The notes under the pieces are model-generated. The model searched no databases and was not told the DNA's origin. It saw nothing but the letters and a program-made list of their open reading frames with translations. Position numbers and translations under genes: made by a program. This document shows positions 41,761-51,631 of a stretch of 64,000 bases of DNA, piece by piece. This DNA comes from JAGSPQ01 sp038206395. Its GTDB lineage: Bacteria > Myxococcota > Myxococcia > Myxococcales > Myxococcaceae. The DNA is taken from the NCBI GenBank assembly GCA_038206395.1, contig JBBRAX010000004.1:174701-238700 (forward strand), in the 5' to 3' direction. Within the stretch, counting starts at the first letter, position 1; every line of letters begins with the position of its first letter.

Positions 41761-42591
41761 TTAGTCGAAGTCGAGGGCGAGGACGCTGCGGGCATCGACC
41801 CAGCGGCCGCTGACCTTGGCGCCCCAGTGCAGGTGGGGGCCGGTGACGCGGCCCGTCTTCCCGATCAAGCCCAGGCGCTGGCCCTTCTTCACCTTCTGGC
41901 CTTCTTTCACGTCGAACTTCGAGAGATGGAAGTACGCGGTGTAGAGGCCGAGCCCGTGGAAGAGGATCACGGTGTTGCCCGAGCCGAAGCACTCGCGCTG
42001 CATCACGACCTTGCCGTCGTTGCTGGCGAACGCTTCGTCGCCGGTAGCCCCGTTGAGATCGACGCCGTAGTGCTGGCTCTTCTTCTTGCCGTTGAACATG
42101 CGCAGGTCGCCGAACGGAGCGGTGACCACGTCGTTTCGCGGCCAGTCGAAGTTGGTGGTGAAGAGGCGTTCTGCTCGTTCCTGGCCGAACGCGGCGTCGA
42201 AGGCCACCTGGTCGCGCTTGCTCCAGTCGCGCTGCGCCTTGCTGGGCGAGGTGAACTTCTTGCTCACTTTCAGCTCGCTGGATCTGAAGTTGGGCGGGAT
42301 GACTTCCAGCGTCCCGTCGATGTCGTGCTCGGCTTCTTCCGCGACGAGGCGCACCGAGAGCTCGAGCGAGCCGTCTTTGAGCTCGACGGGCAGACCGAGC
42401 ACCGCCTGCCAGCCGCCCGAGTAGGGGAGGAAGTCGAGATCGAACCCGCCCAGCCGGCCTTGCGGTTGGTGACGCGGGTCGGCGCCTTGCACGGTGATCA
42501 GCACCGCGTCGCCGGGCTTCGCTGTGCCGGGCTGGATCCGCACCGTCGCGGAGGCGATCAGCAACAACGCGATGGCGGTGGGTGAAAGCAA
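41761..42591 (-). CDS. M23-family (LytM) peptidase
   Basis: A 276-residue exported protein. The C-terminal LytM domain carries HxxxD in SQHYGVDLNG (about residues 173-182) and HxH in GPHLHWG (about 253-259), the zinc ligands of lysostaphin-type peptidases. The N-terminal part is a beta-rich domain. The best start is a TTG giving MLSPTAIALLLIASATVRI, a signal-like helix; no ATG or GTG occurs between the upstream in-frame stop and this point, and no good ribosome site is seen, so expression may be low. It would cut peptidoglycan cross-links in the periplasm. Confidence 0.85.
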   Translation of the reverse strand: MLSPTAIALLLIASATVRIQPGTAKPGDAVLITVQGADPRHQPQGRLGGFDLDFLPYSGGWQAVLGLPVELKDGSLELSVRLVAEEAEHDIDGTLEVIPPNFRSSELKVSKKFTSPSKAQRDWSKRDQVAFDAAFGQERAERLFTTNFDWPRNDVVTAPFGDLRMFNGKKKSQHYGVDLNGATGDEAFASNDGKVVMQRECFGSGNTVILFHGLGLYTAYFHLSKFDVKEGQKVKKGQRLGLIGKTGRVTGPHLHWGAKVSGRWVDARSVLALDFD

Positions 42592-42671
42592 CGAGAGGGA
42601 GGTTTGCCACGCACACGAGAACCGTCAAGTGGACGTCTGGCCTTAAAGAAGCACGCCTATACTGCCCCGCA

Positions 42672-43547
42672 ATGCGCGCACTGAGGGGGTCGATCGCGGC
42701 GGCTGTCTTCGCCGCCAGCTGTGGTCCCGCCGGAACCACCTCGAACATCGTCGGGCCCACGGGTGGCGAGGTCTGCATCACCGGCGACCGCGTCTGCATC
42801 TTGATTCCGCCGGGCGCGCTCGACGACTCGAAGACGATCTTCATCACCCCGACGAATGATGTGCCTGGCGGCGTGTACCTGAACGGCTACGAGATCGGAC
42901 CTTCGGGCACCGCGTTCCTCAAGCCCGCGAAGGTGACGTTCAAGATCGAAGAGCTCTTCGCCGAAGACTCGGGCGTCGACCCGGTGCTGCTGCGGCTCTA
43001 CACGCGCTACGAGGGAGACTGGGAGCCGCTGGGGACGCCCGTCGCTCCGCTGGATCGCGTGCGGCGGACGTTGTCGGGCACGGTCGAGCATCTGTCGCCG
43101 TTCGTCGTGCTCCGCGTCGATCGCTTGCCCGATGGTGGCGAACCAATCGAGATCGACGGTGGGAAGAAGGACGGCGGGGTGGTGATCATTCCGTACTTCG
43201 ACGCCGGGCGTCCCGACGCGGGCAAGCCTGACGCCGGAAAGCCCGACTCGGGGACGCCGGACGCCGGAAAGCCAGACTCGGGGATCCCGGACGCAGGGAT
43301 GCCCGATGCCGGCAAGCCTGACTCGGGAATGCCGGATGCCGGGCCGCCTGATGCGGGTCCGCCCGACGCAGGTCCGCCCGACGCGGGTCCGCCCGACGCA
43401 GGTCCGCCCGACGCAGGTCTGCCTGACGCAGGTCCGCCTGACGCAGGTCCGCCTGACGCAGGAGTGGATGCGGGGATCGACGCAGGAGTGGATGCGGGCG
43501 TCGACGCGGGAATGGACGCAGGGGCCGATGCGGGCGACGGTGGGTAG
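42672..43547 (+). CDS. Lipoprotein with ZU5-like domain and PDAG repeat tail
   Basis: A 291-residue protein. The signal ends with a lipobox-like AASC (residues 14-17). Residues about 27-155 look like a ZU5-type beta domain (GGEVCITGDRVCILIPPGAL, then GTVEHLSPFVVLRVD). From about residue 177 the protein is a tandem Pro/Asp/Ala/Gly repeat (PDAGKPDSG, PDAGPPDAG), ending VDAGVDAGMDAGADAGDGG. The tail is probably extended and exposed. Similar Asp-Ala-Gly repeats are frequent in large myxobacterial lipoproteins. Function unknown. Confidence 0.78.
   Translation: MRALRGSIAAAVFAASCGPAGTTSNIVGPTGGEVCITGDRVCILIPPGALDDSKTIFITPTNDVPGGVYLNGYEIGPSGTAFLKPAKVTFKIEELFAEDSGVDPVLLRLYTRYEGDWEPLGTPVAPLDRVRRTLSGTVEHLSPFVVLRVDRLPDGGEPIEIDGGKKDGGVVIIPYFDAGRPDAGKPDAGKPDSGTPDAGKPDSGIPDAGMPDAGKPDSGMPDAGPPDAGPPDAGPPDAGPPDAGPPDAGLPDAGPPDAGPPDAGVDAGIDAGVDAGVDAGMDAGADAGDGG
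43200..43540. repeat. 12-bp tandem repeat array (PDAG codons)
   Basis: Repeats of a 12-base unit close to ccgacgcaggtc, strongest at about 43345-43460, encode the four-residue unit PDAG in the lipoprotein tail. The unit is a multiple of three, so copy-number changes would vary tail length without frameshift. Confidence 0.85.
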
Positions 43548-43567
43548 CGCGGAGGAAGAGACGGCAA

Positions 43568-43605
43568 CGTTCATCCGGAAGAGAAGTCGAGGGATGAGCC
43601 GCCGC
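43568..43605. repeat. Left arm of a 38-bp inverted repeat flanking a lipoprotein gene
   Basis: This arm (starting cgttcatccggaagagaagt) is the reverse complement of 44041-44078 with one mismatch in 38. It lies nine bases before the ATG of the small lipoprotein gene, so it includes that gene's leader. No target-site duplication is visible outside. Confidence 0.9.
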
Positions 43606-43613
43606 AGAGATCC

Positions 43614-44036
43614 ATGAGACACCTGCTGATGCCTCTGCTGCTCCTCTCGTGTGCGGAGCCGAAGCCGATGAACAAGACGCCTCCTGCGCCGATCGCTTTC
43701 ACGCGCGGTCCCGCGATCGCCGACGCCGCCGTGCTCAAGTCGTGGCTCGATCAGCAGAAAGGAAAGCTGCGCCTACCGGTGGCGGTCGAATTGGTTCCCG
43801 TGCGCGCCGTCGGCAACGCGCGAATTGGCTCGCTCGAGCTGAAGCTCGATGACACTGCGCTCAATGTTTCACTCGCCGATCGCGCGTATCAGCAGTGCCC
43901 GCGAGACGGCGGGCCGTGCGTGCTCTGGCTCGAAGGACGGTGGAAGGGAGACGGGGCGTTTCAGGTGACGCGCGTCGATCGCGCGGTCAGAGACGGGGAG
44001 TCCACCGGGTTCGCTGAGGTCGAGGCCGGGCCGTAG
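43614..44036 (+). CDS. Small lipoprotein of unknown function, flanked by inverted repeats
   Basis: A 140-residue protein with a short signal and lipobox LLSC (residues 10-13). The mature part (LKSWLDQQKGKLRLPVAVEL, then IGSLELKLDDTALNVSLADR) has a pair of Cys residues (QQCPRDGGPCVLW). I do not recognise the family. The gene sits exactly between the two arms of a 38-bp inverted repeat, an arrangement that would allow inversion or movement as a cassette. Codon usage is like that of its neighbours. Confidence 0.7.
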   Translation: MRHLLMPLLLLSCAEPKPMNKTPPAPIAFTRGPAIADAAVLKSWLDQQKGKLRLPVAVELVPVRAVGNARIGSLELKLDDTALNVSLADRAYQQCPRDGGPCVLWLEGRWKGDGAFQVTRVDRAVRDGESTGFAEVEAGP

Positions 44037-44040
44037 CACC

Positions 44041-44078
44041 GCGGCGGATCATCCCTCGACTTCTCTTCCGGATGAACG
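44041..44078. repeat. Right arm of the 38-bp inverted repeat
   Basis: Reverse complement of 43568-43605 with a single mismatch. It begins four bases after the stop codon of the small lipoprotein gene and lies before the end of the convergent sigma-54 activator gene. In RNA the two arms could pair around the whole gene. Confidence 0.9.
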
Positions 44079-44099
44079 GGGCGGGGCGGCGGGGCCTCT

Positions 44100-45434
44100 T
44101 CAGTCGTGGGCTTTGAGCCCGTACTTCGTCACCAGGCGGTGGACGTAGTTCCGGGCGATGCCGGCCTCACGCGCCATCTGCGAGATGTTGCCGTTGCACT
44201 TGTTGAGGAGCCCCATCAGGTACTCCTTGGTGAAGCTCTCGACGAGGCGCTCTTTCGCTTCCTTGAAGGGCAGGTCAGTCATGCCCTCGTTCGCCTGCAG
44301 GCTGCGCGACGCGGTGCTCTCGTTCGGAAGGGGATCCACGTCCGCGCCGGCCAACGCGCGCTCGACCAGGTTGCGAAGCTCACGAACGTTGCCGGGCCAG
44401 TGGTAGGCGGCGAACCGCGCCATCAGCCCGCGGGGCAGCTCGAAGGTGCCGCGGCCCATGTTCTTCACGAAGTGCTCGGTGAGCAGCGGGATGTCGTCGA
44501 GGCGATCGCGCAGCGGCGGCACCTGCACCAGCACGACGGCGAGCCGGTAGTAGAGGTCGCGGCGGAACCGGCCCGCTTCGATCTCTTCGTCGAGGTCGCG
44601 GTGCGTCGCGGCGATCACCCGCACGTCGATGCGGCGGTGCTTGTCCTCACCAACGCGCCGAACCTGGCCGCCTTCAAGAACGCGCAGCAGCTTCGGCTGC
44701 AGATCCAGCGGAAGCTCGCCGAGTTCGTCGAGGAAGATCGTGCCGCCGTCAGCCTCGAGGAAGGCGCCGTTGCGGTCAGAGATCGCTCCAGTGAAGGCGC
44801 CCTTCACGTGGCCGAACAGCTCGGACTCGATCAGAGATGGCGCGACCGCTCCGCAGTCGACGACCACGAACGGCCGGCCGACCCGTTTGCTGCGCGCGTG
44901 AATCGAGTGGGCCAGCACTTCCTTGCCCGTGCCCGTCTCGCCCAGCAGCATCACCGTCGAGTCCGTCGGAGCGACCTTCTCGAGGATTCCGAACAGCTGC
45001 CGCATCGCCGGCGCCGCGCCCTTCACCGTGCCGAAGCTGCTCAGCGCCGCAGGCAGGCCCAGGTCCTGCTCGACCATCGAGATCTTCATCGACGTCTTGC
45101 CGACGGTGACCACGCCCTGGTCTTCGATGATCACTTCGTTGATGCGCGCGCCCTGCATGTACGAGCCGTTCGTGCTGTCGAGGTCGCGCACCCGCACGCC
45201 GTCGGGCCGAGCGGTGAGCTCGACGTGGAAGCGCGACACCGTCGTGTCTTTCAGCGTCAGCTGCGCGTCGGCGTGGCTGCCGATCTTCATGCTGCCTTCG
45301 ATCGGCCGCGTCAGCCCCACGTCGGGGCCCGCGGTGATCGCCACCTGGTACTTTCTTTCCTTCAGGGTGCCGCTCGCCTGATCGAGGCGAAGCAGGGCGC
45401 CGGGGCGCTGAAGGGGCTCGGTGGCGAGGCTCAT
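44100..45434 (-). CDS. FHA-domain sigma-54-dependent activator
   Basis: A 444-residue bacterial enhancer-binding protein. The N-terminal FHA domain (KIGSHADAQLTLKD, SRFHVEL, DLDSTNGSY, residues about 48-95) binds phosphothreonine. The AAA+ core has Walker A GETGTGKE (about 165), the sigma-54 contact loop GAFTGA (about 213) and Walker B IFLDELGE. A Fis-type helix-turn-helix ends the protein (NISQMAREAGIARNYVHRLV). It would open sigma-54 promoters in response to a Ser/Thr kinase signal. FHA-type activators are a myxobacterial speciality. It is divergent from icd; targets are unknown. Confidence 0.93.
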   Translation of the reverse strand: MSLATEPLQRPGALLRLDQASGTLKERKYQVAITAGPDVGLTRPIEGSMKIGSHADAQLTLKDTTVSRFHVELTARPDGVRVRDLDSTNGSYMQGARINEVIIEDQGVVTVGKTSMKISMVEQDLGLPAALSSFGTVKGAAPAMRQLFGILEKVAPTDSTVMLLGETGTGKEVLAHSIHARSKRVGRPFVVVDCGAVAPSLIESELFGHVKGAFTGAISDRNGAFLEADGGTIFLDELGELPLDLQPKLLRVLEGGQVRRVGEDKHRRIDVRVIAATHRDLDEEIEAGRFRRDLYYRLAVVLVQVPPLRDRLDDIPLLTEHFVKNMGRGTFELPRGLMARFAAYHWPGNVRELRNLVERALAGADVDPLPNESTASRSLQANEGMTDLPFKEAKERLVESFTKEYLMGLLNKCNGNISQMAREAGIARNYVHRLVTKYGLKAHD

Positions 45435-45551
45435 GACGGCTTCCGACTATAACTTCTGCCTTCGAAGCGACAACGCGATTGCGAGGCCTGCGGCGCCTTG
45501 CGAGTATGCGCGCGCTCGAAACTTTCCGACAAACGCAAGGAGTCGTTTTTC

Positions 45552-46844
<1,293 letters not shown>

Positions 46845-46872
46845 CTCCTCCTCAAGGACAAAACCAAAAACC

Positions 46873-47859
46873 ATGGCCAAGACTCCCGTTCGTGTTGCGA
46901 TCACCGGCGCTGCCGGCCAGATCGGTTACTCCCTGCTTTTCCGCATCGCCAATGGCGACATGCTCGGCAAGGATCAACCGGTCATCCTGAACCTGCTCGA
47001 GGTCCCGCAGGCGCTCAACGCCACCAAGGGCGTGATGATGGAGCTCGAAGACTGCGCGTTTCCGCTGCTCGCGGGCATGCAGGCGTTCGATGACCCCACT
47101 GCTGCCTTCAAGGACGCTGATGTGGCGCTGCTGGTCGGTGCGAAGCCCCGCAGCAAGGGCATGGAGCGCAAGGACCTGCTCGAAGGAAACGCCGCCGTCT
47201 TCAAGGCGATGGGCAGCGCGCTGGACAAGAGCGCGAGCCGCGACGTGAAGGTGCTGGTGGTCGGAAACCCGGCCAACACCAACGCCTACATCGCGATGAA
47301 GACCGCGCCGTCGCTGCCGAAGACGGCGTTCACCGCGATGCTGCGGCTCGACCACAACCGCGCGCTGGGCCAGCTGGCCGCGAAGACGGGCAAGCCGGTG
47401 ACGGGCTTCGAGAAGCTCACCGTCTGGGGCAACCACTCGCCGACGATGTACCCGGACATCCGGTTCGCCTCGGCGGGCGGCGAAGCGGTGCCGAAGCTCC
47501 TCAACGACGAGAAGTGGTACCGCGAGACCTTCATTCCCACCGTCGCCAAGCGCGGCGCGGCGATCATCGAAGCGCGCGGCCTGTCGTCGGCGGCTTCGGC
47601 GGCGAACGCGGCGATCGACCACGTGCGCGACTGGTGGCTCGGGGCCGGCGCGAGCTGGGTCACCATGGGCGTGCCGTCTGACGGCTCGTATGGCATTCCG
47701 GAGAACGTCGTCTACGGCTTCCCGTGCCTCTGCAAGGGCGGCGGCACCTACGAGATCGTGAAGGGCCTCGAGATCGACGCGTTCTCGCGCGGCAAGATGG
47801 ACGCGACCTTGAAGGAGCTCGAGGAAGAGCGCGAGGCGGTCAAGCACCTGCTCGGCTAG
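46873..47859 (+). CDS. mdh: Malate dehydrogenase
   Basis: A 328-residue NAD-dependent malate dehydrogenase of the cytosolic/MDH-1 type: VAITGAAGQIGYSLLFRIAN (nucleotide fold), GAKPRSKGMERKDLL with the substrate Arg residues, VVGNPANTNAYIAM, MLRLDHNRA and the catalytic His in VWGNHSPTMYPD (about residue 187). It turns malate into oxaloacetate. It is co-directional with icd and closely spaced, a TCA pair; the citrate synthase gene is 4 kb away on the other strand. Confidence 0.95.
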   Translation: MAKTPVRVAITGAAGQIGYSLLFRIANGDMLGKDQPVILNLLEVPQALNATKGVMMELEDCAFPLLAGMQAFDDPTAAFKDADVALLVGAKPRSKGMERKDLLEGNAAVFKAMGSALDKSASRDVKVLVVGNPANTNAYIAMKTAPSLPKTAFTAMLRLDHNRALGQLAAKTGKPVTGFEKLTVWGNHSPTMYPDIRFASAGGEAVPKLLNDEKWYRETFIPTVAKRGAAIIEARGLSSAASAANAAIDHVRDWWLGAGASWVTMGVPSDGSYGIPENVVYGFPCLCKGGGTYEIVKGLEIDAFSRGKMDATLKELEEEREAVKHLLG

Positions 47860-47870
47860 CCTGCTCCCGC

Positions 47871-48914
47871 GTGGAGCAGAACGAAGAAAGCTTTTTACGT
47901 GCCCTGGCGGAGCGCCCGTTCGATCGGACGCTCCGCCTCGTTTTTTCCGACTGGTTGCTCGAGTCTCGAGACAACCACGCCGTCGCGCGCGGCGAGGCGA
48001 TCTCACTCTTCGAGAAGGGCACGCTGTCGGCGCTCGAACGCCGGAAGCTCACCAAGCTGCAGGAAACGCACGGCCGCGCATGGCTGGGCCCGCTCGGTGC
48101 GCGCGTGGAGCGCGAGCAGTGCCGCTTCGAGGGCGGACTCTTGAAGACGGTTTGCTTCCCGTCGAACATGCCGGCGGCCGACTACGCCGCGCTGGTGGGT
48201 GAGCCGCGGCTGGCGCTCGTCGACACCTTGAGGATCTTGCCCGGGCGCGTCGCCGCCGAGGTCGGTCAGTTTCTTTCGCACCCGGTGCTCGGCCGCGTCA
48301 TCGAGCTCGAAGGCGACCTCGACACGCTGCTCAAGGCCGACGGCTATGGGTTCGTACCGCAGATGCTGAAGCTTCATCTCTGGCAGCCGCGGGCAGACCT
48401 GGCGCGGTTTGCGGCCTTCAGTCCGTTGAAGCTGGCGACGGTGCTGCAGCTGCGCACCGTCGAGTTCATTCTTCCCGAGCTGGTCGACGAGGTGGTGCAG
48501 GCGCTGTGGTCGACGGGCGCGCTGGAAGGCCGCACGCGGCTCGAGCTCTTTGCCAGGCACGCGACGTTCGAGGGCGTGGTGGCATGGCTGCGCGCGGGCG
48601 GCCCGATGCGCGGGAAGCTCGTGCGGTGGTCGGTGGACTTCAAGGACGTGCAGCTGGGCCTCGAAGGCGATGACTTCGAGCTGCTCACCGTCGACACGCT
48701 GGCGCATGACGCGCGCGACTCGATTGCCGAACGCATCGCCGTCGCTGCGAGCGTGATCTCGCTGCTCGACGGCATCGGCCTGCGCCGCGTTGAAGTGCGC
48801 CACGTGCCCGGGGGCAAGCTCGACAAAGACGAGCTGAATACGATGCGTGCGGGCCTGCGGCGTCTGAAGGGACTCGAGGAGTTCCGGGTCGCCGGCGTGC
48901 CCCTGTCGCCTTGA
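47871..48914 (+). CDS. TIGR02996-domain protein
   Basis: A 347-residue protein starting with GTG 11 bases after mdh. The N-terminus FLRALAERPFDRTLRLVFSD and WLLESRDNHAVARGEAISL is the TIGR02996 domain, a short module common in Myxococcota and Planctomycetes and typically followed by repeat domains. The rest has no motif I can name but shows leucine-rich periodicity (LRILPGRVAAEVGQFL, LATVLQLRTVEFILPEL), perhaps leucine-rich repeats. Cytoplasmic; function unknown. Confidence 0.75.
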   Translation: MEQNEESFLRALAERPFDRTLRLVFSDWLLESRDNHAVARGEAISLFEKGTLSALERRKLTKLQETHGRAWLGPLGARVEREQCRFEGGLLKTVCFPSNMPAADYAALVGEPRLALVDTLRILPGRVAAEVGQFLSHPVLGRVIELEGDLDTLLKADGYGFVPQMLKLHLWQPRADLARFAAFSPLKLATVLQLRTVEFILPELVDEVVQALWSTGALEGRTRLELFARHATFEGVVAWLRAGGPMRGKLVRWSVDFKDVQLGLEGDDFELLTVDTLAHDARDSIAERIAVAASVISLLDGIGLRRVEVRHVPGGKLDKDELNTMRAGLRRLKGLEEFRVAGVPLSP

Positions 48915-48993
48915 CTTGGATTGGGGCCCAGCCTACGAATCCGCCGCTTTCCGCAGCGCTTCGGTTCGACGTTTTCCCTCAATGGAGTGGTGA

Positions 48994-49350
48994 ATGACGC
49001 CGCAAAACCAGCAGCAAGGGCAGCAAATTCAATCAGTGGGCGGTACGGACACGGTGCGCGATCAGGACAAGATCATGCTCGTGCTGGCGTACCTCGGCAT
49101 TCTCTCGCTGATTCCGCTGCTCACCGTGAAGGACTCAGACTTCGTGAAGTGGCACGCGAAGCAGGGCCTGGTGCTCGGGGGTGGCTTCTTCGTCGTGATG
49201 ACGATTCTCGGGTTCCTCGGGCCGCTGGCGCTCGCGAACTGCGTGCTCTTCCCCGGCTACCTGGTGTTGATGGTGTTCGGGATCATGAAGGCGATGGCCG
49301 GGACGCGTTGGCGCATTCCGTTGATTGCCGACGTGGCCGACAAGCTTTAA
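48994..49350 (+). CDS. Small membrane protein (DUF4870-like)
   Basis: A 118-residue protein: a Gln-rich N-terminus (MTPQNQQQGQQIQSVGG), then three hydrophobic segments: LVLAYLGILSLIPLL, LGGGFFVVMTILGFLGPLAL and FPGYLVLMVFGIM. The motif WHAKQGLVL between the first and second resembles the FxxxHAxQ pattern of DUF4870 membrane proteins. A GGAG ribosome site precedes the ATG. A strong terminator follows. Function unknown. Confidence 0.75.
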   Translation: MTPQNQQQGQQIQSVGGTDTVRDQDKIMLVLAYLGILSLIPLLTVKDSDFVKWHAKQGLVLGGGFFVVMTILGFLGPLALANCVLFPGYLVLMVFGIMKAMAGTRWRIPLIADVADKL

Positions 49351-49371
49351 GCAGTCGCTGTCTTGGAAAGG

Positions 49372-49409
49372 AAAGCCCGGCAACCCTGGGAGGGGGGGCC
49401 GGGCTTTTT
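49372..49409. terminator. Rho-independent terminator between convergent genes
   Basis: Stem arms aaagcccggc (49372-49381) and gccgggcttt (49398-49407) are perfect, with a 16-base loop and a T run on the plus strand. On the minus strand the arm begins with an A run that gives Ts too, so it may serve both the membrane-protein gene and the convergent zinc-ribbon gene. Confidence 0.9.
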
Positions 49410-49429
49410 GCTGCCTGAAAGACCGAGGG

Positions 49430-49765
49430 CTACTTCTCTTCTTCGACGTCGTCCTCTTCCTCGTCGTCGTCCTCATCATCGTCTTCGTCGTCCGCGTCCT
49501 CGTCGTCTTCGTCCTCGTCGTCGTCCTTGTCTGCGACGGCATCGAGGTCTTCGGAGTCGACCGCGAAGGCCATCGCGAACTTCTTCGACATCGCCGAGAC
49601 CTGGGCGAGCATTTCGGTGATGGCCGAGTTGAACTCGTCGACTGCGGCCTGGGTGACCTTCGCGTCGCAGTGAGGGCACTCGAGCTTCTCGGTGCCGTCG
49701 ACGATGTCCTGGGAATCGAGCTCGAAGCTCCCGTCGCACTTTCCACACGTGAAATCGATGTTCAT
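49430..49765 (-). CDS. Small zinc-ribbon protein with acidic tail
   Basis: A 111-residue protein with two CxxC knuckles, FTCGKCDGSFEL and LECPHCDAKV (about residues 6-37), forming a zinc ribbon. A short helix (EFNSAITEMLAQVSAMSKKF) leads to an almost pure Asp/Glu tail (about residues 78-111). Such acidic tails mimic nucleic acid or bind basic partners. The role is unknown; a chaperone or RNA-polymerase-associated function is only a guess. Confidence 0.8.
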   Translation of the reverse strand: MNIDFTCGKCDGSFELDSQDIVDGTEKLECPHCDAKVTQAAVDEFNSAITEMLAQVSAMSKKFAMAFAVDSEDLDAVADKDDDEDEDDEDADDEDDDEDDDEEEDDVEEEK

Positions 49766-49846
49766 AGAGGCGCGCGAAATAACGAAGGGCTGCGTGGGGT
49801 GTCAACGACAATGGAATGAAGAAGCGCTCTGCTATCTTCGCGGGCC

Positions 49847-51631
49847 ATGCCGATTCCCGTGTCAATGGTGCATCAGCTTCACCTTCAGGCAGAGCGTTTC
49901 GAAGATCGTCCAGCGTTGTGGACGCGGCAGGGCGGGGCGTACGTGCCGACCTCGTGGCGCGACTACGCGAAGAAGGTGCGGCACTTCGCGCTGGGGTTGA
50001 TGGAGCTCGGCTTTCCGGTGGGCGCGAAGCTTGCGATCATCGGCTTCAACCGCGAGGAGTGGGTGGTGGCCGACGTGGCGGCGATGGCGGCGGGCGGCGT
50101 GCCGGTGGGCCTCTACACGACGAGCAGCGCGGAACAGATTCAGTACATCGTCGATCACAGCGAGGCGGTGATCGCCCTGGTCGAGAATGACGCGTACCTC
50201 GAGAAGCTGCAGTCGGTGCGGGCGCAGCTGCCGAAGCTGAAAGAAGTGATCATCATGGAGCCGCCGCAGACGCCGCGGCCTGGCGTGCTCTCGTACGACC
50301 AGGTGCTGCTGCTGGGCGAGGCGGCCAGCGAGGCCGACTACTACGAGCGGGTGAATGGGCTGCAGCCCGACGCGCTGGCGACGCTGATCTACACCTCGGG
50401 TACGACGGGGCACCCGAAGGGCGTCATGCTGAGCCATCGGAACCTGACGTGGACAGCGGTGCACCTGTCGAAGAGCGCCGCGCTCACCGAAGAAGAGGTG
50501 CTGATTTCCTACCTGCCGCTGTCTCACATCGCCGAGCAGATCTGTTCGATTCACGGGCCGTTGATGAACGGCATCCAGGTCTACTTCGCCGAGTCTTTCG
50601 AGAAGCTGCCGCAGAACCTCAAAGAGGTGCGGCCGACCGTGTTCTTCGGCGTCCCGCGGGTGTGGGAAAAGTTCAAGGACAAGGCCGAGGCGGGCATGGC
50701 GGCGCAGTCGCCGACGCGACAGCGGCTGCTGAAGTGGGCACGGAACGTCGGCTTGCGGTGGAATGAAGACAAGCTGTCGGGGAAGAACTCGACGCTGGCG
50801 CTCGACGGGCAGTTCGCGTTGGCGCGGCGGCTGGTGTTCTCGAAGCTGAAAGAACGCATCGGGTTCGATCGCACGCGGATCTTCGCGACCTCGGCGGCGC
50901 CCATCGGCCGCGACGTGATCGACTTCTTTGCCTCGGTCGACATCGTGCTTCGCGAAGTCTACGGCCAGTCAGAGGTGACGGGTCCGACGTCGGTGAACAA
51001 CGAGCACCAGACGCGCTTCGGCACGCTGGGGCAGCCGATGTCCGGCGTCGAGGTGCGCATCGCCGACGACGGAGAGATTCTGGTGCGGGGCGAGAACGTC
51101 TGCCTCGGCTACTTCAAGGACCCGAAGGCCACCGCCGAGCTCTTGCAGAAGGGCTGGCTGCACTCAGGCGACGTGGGCGAGATCGACGCGGGCGGCTTCC
51201 TGACCATCACGGGCCGCAAGAAAGAGATCATCGTCACCTCGGGCGGCAAGAAGACCGCGCCGGCAAACCTCGAGATGTTGCTCAAGTCGATTGGGCCCAT
51301 CGGCAATGCGATCGTGGTCGGCGACAACCGCAACTACCTGGTGGCGCTGCTGGCGCTGGACCCCGAGAAGGCGGGCCCCTTCGCGCGCGCGCACGGCTGG
51401 CCGGACGACGCCCCCGCGCTGGCACAGAACGCCGACTTCCGGGCCTGGCTGACTTTGGCGATCGAGAAGGACGTGAACTCCCGGGTGGCCCGCTTCGAGA
51501 CGATCAAGAAGTTCGACGTGCTGGGCCACGACTTCACCATCGAGGGAGGCGAGCTCACCTCGACGCTGAAGGTCCGGCGGAAGGTGGCGGAAGAGAAGTA
51601 CCGCCCCCAGATCGACGCGCTCTACAGCTAG
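49847..51631 (+). CDS. Long-chain acyl-CoA synthetase (AMP-forming)
   Basis: A 594-residue ANL-superfamily enzyme. The phosphate loop is TLIYTSGTTGHPKGVMLSH (about residues 181-199). REVYGQSEVTGPT (about 368-380), LHSGDVGEIDAGGFLTITGRKKE (near 440-462) and the C-terminal STLKVRRKVAEEKY are the usual A5-A10 motifs. The pattern fits the FadD15/ACSBG-like branch that activates long-chain fatty acids. It acts in the cytoplasm or at the inner membrane. Its stop overlaps the convergent gltA stop by four bases. Confidence 0.92.
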   Translation: MPIPVSMVHQLHLQAERFEDRPALWTRQGGAYVPTSWRDYAKKVRHFALGLMELGFPVGAKLAIIGFNREEWVVADVAAMAAGGVPVGLYTTSSAEQIQYIVDHSEAVIALVENDAYLEKLQSVRAQLPKLKEVIIMEPPQTPRPGVLSYDQVLLLGEAASEADYYERVNGLQPDALATLIYTSGTTGHPKGVMLSHRNLTWTAVHLSKSAALTEEEVLISYLPLSHIAEQICSIHGPLMNGIQVYFAESFEKLPQNLKEVRPTVFFGVPRVWEKFKDKAEAGMAAQSPTRQRLLKWARNVGLRWNEDKLSGKNSTLALDGQFALARRLVFSKLKERIGFDRTRIFATSAAPIGRDVIDFFASVDIVLREVYGQSEVTGPTSVNNEHQTRFGTLGQPMSGVEVRIADDGEILVRGENVCLGYFKDPKATAELLQKGWLHSGDVGEIDAGGFLTITGRKKEIIVTSGGKKTAPANLEMLLKSIGPIGNAIVVGDNRNYLVALLALDPEKAGPFARAHGWPDDAPALAQNADFRAWLTLAIEKDVNSRVARFETIKKFDVLGHDFTIEGGELTSTLKVRRKVAEEKYRPQIDALYS

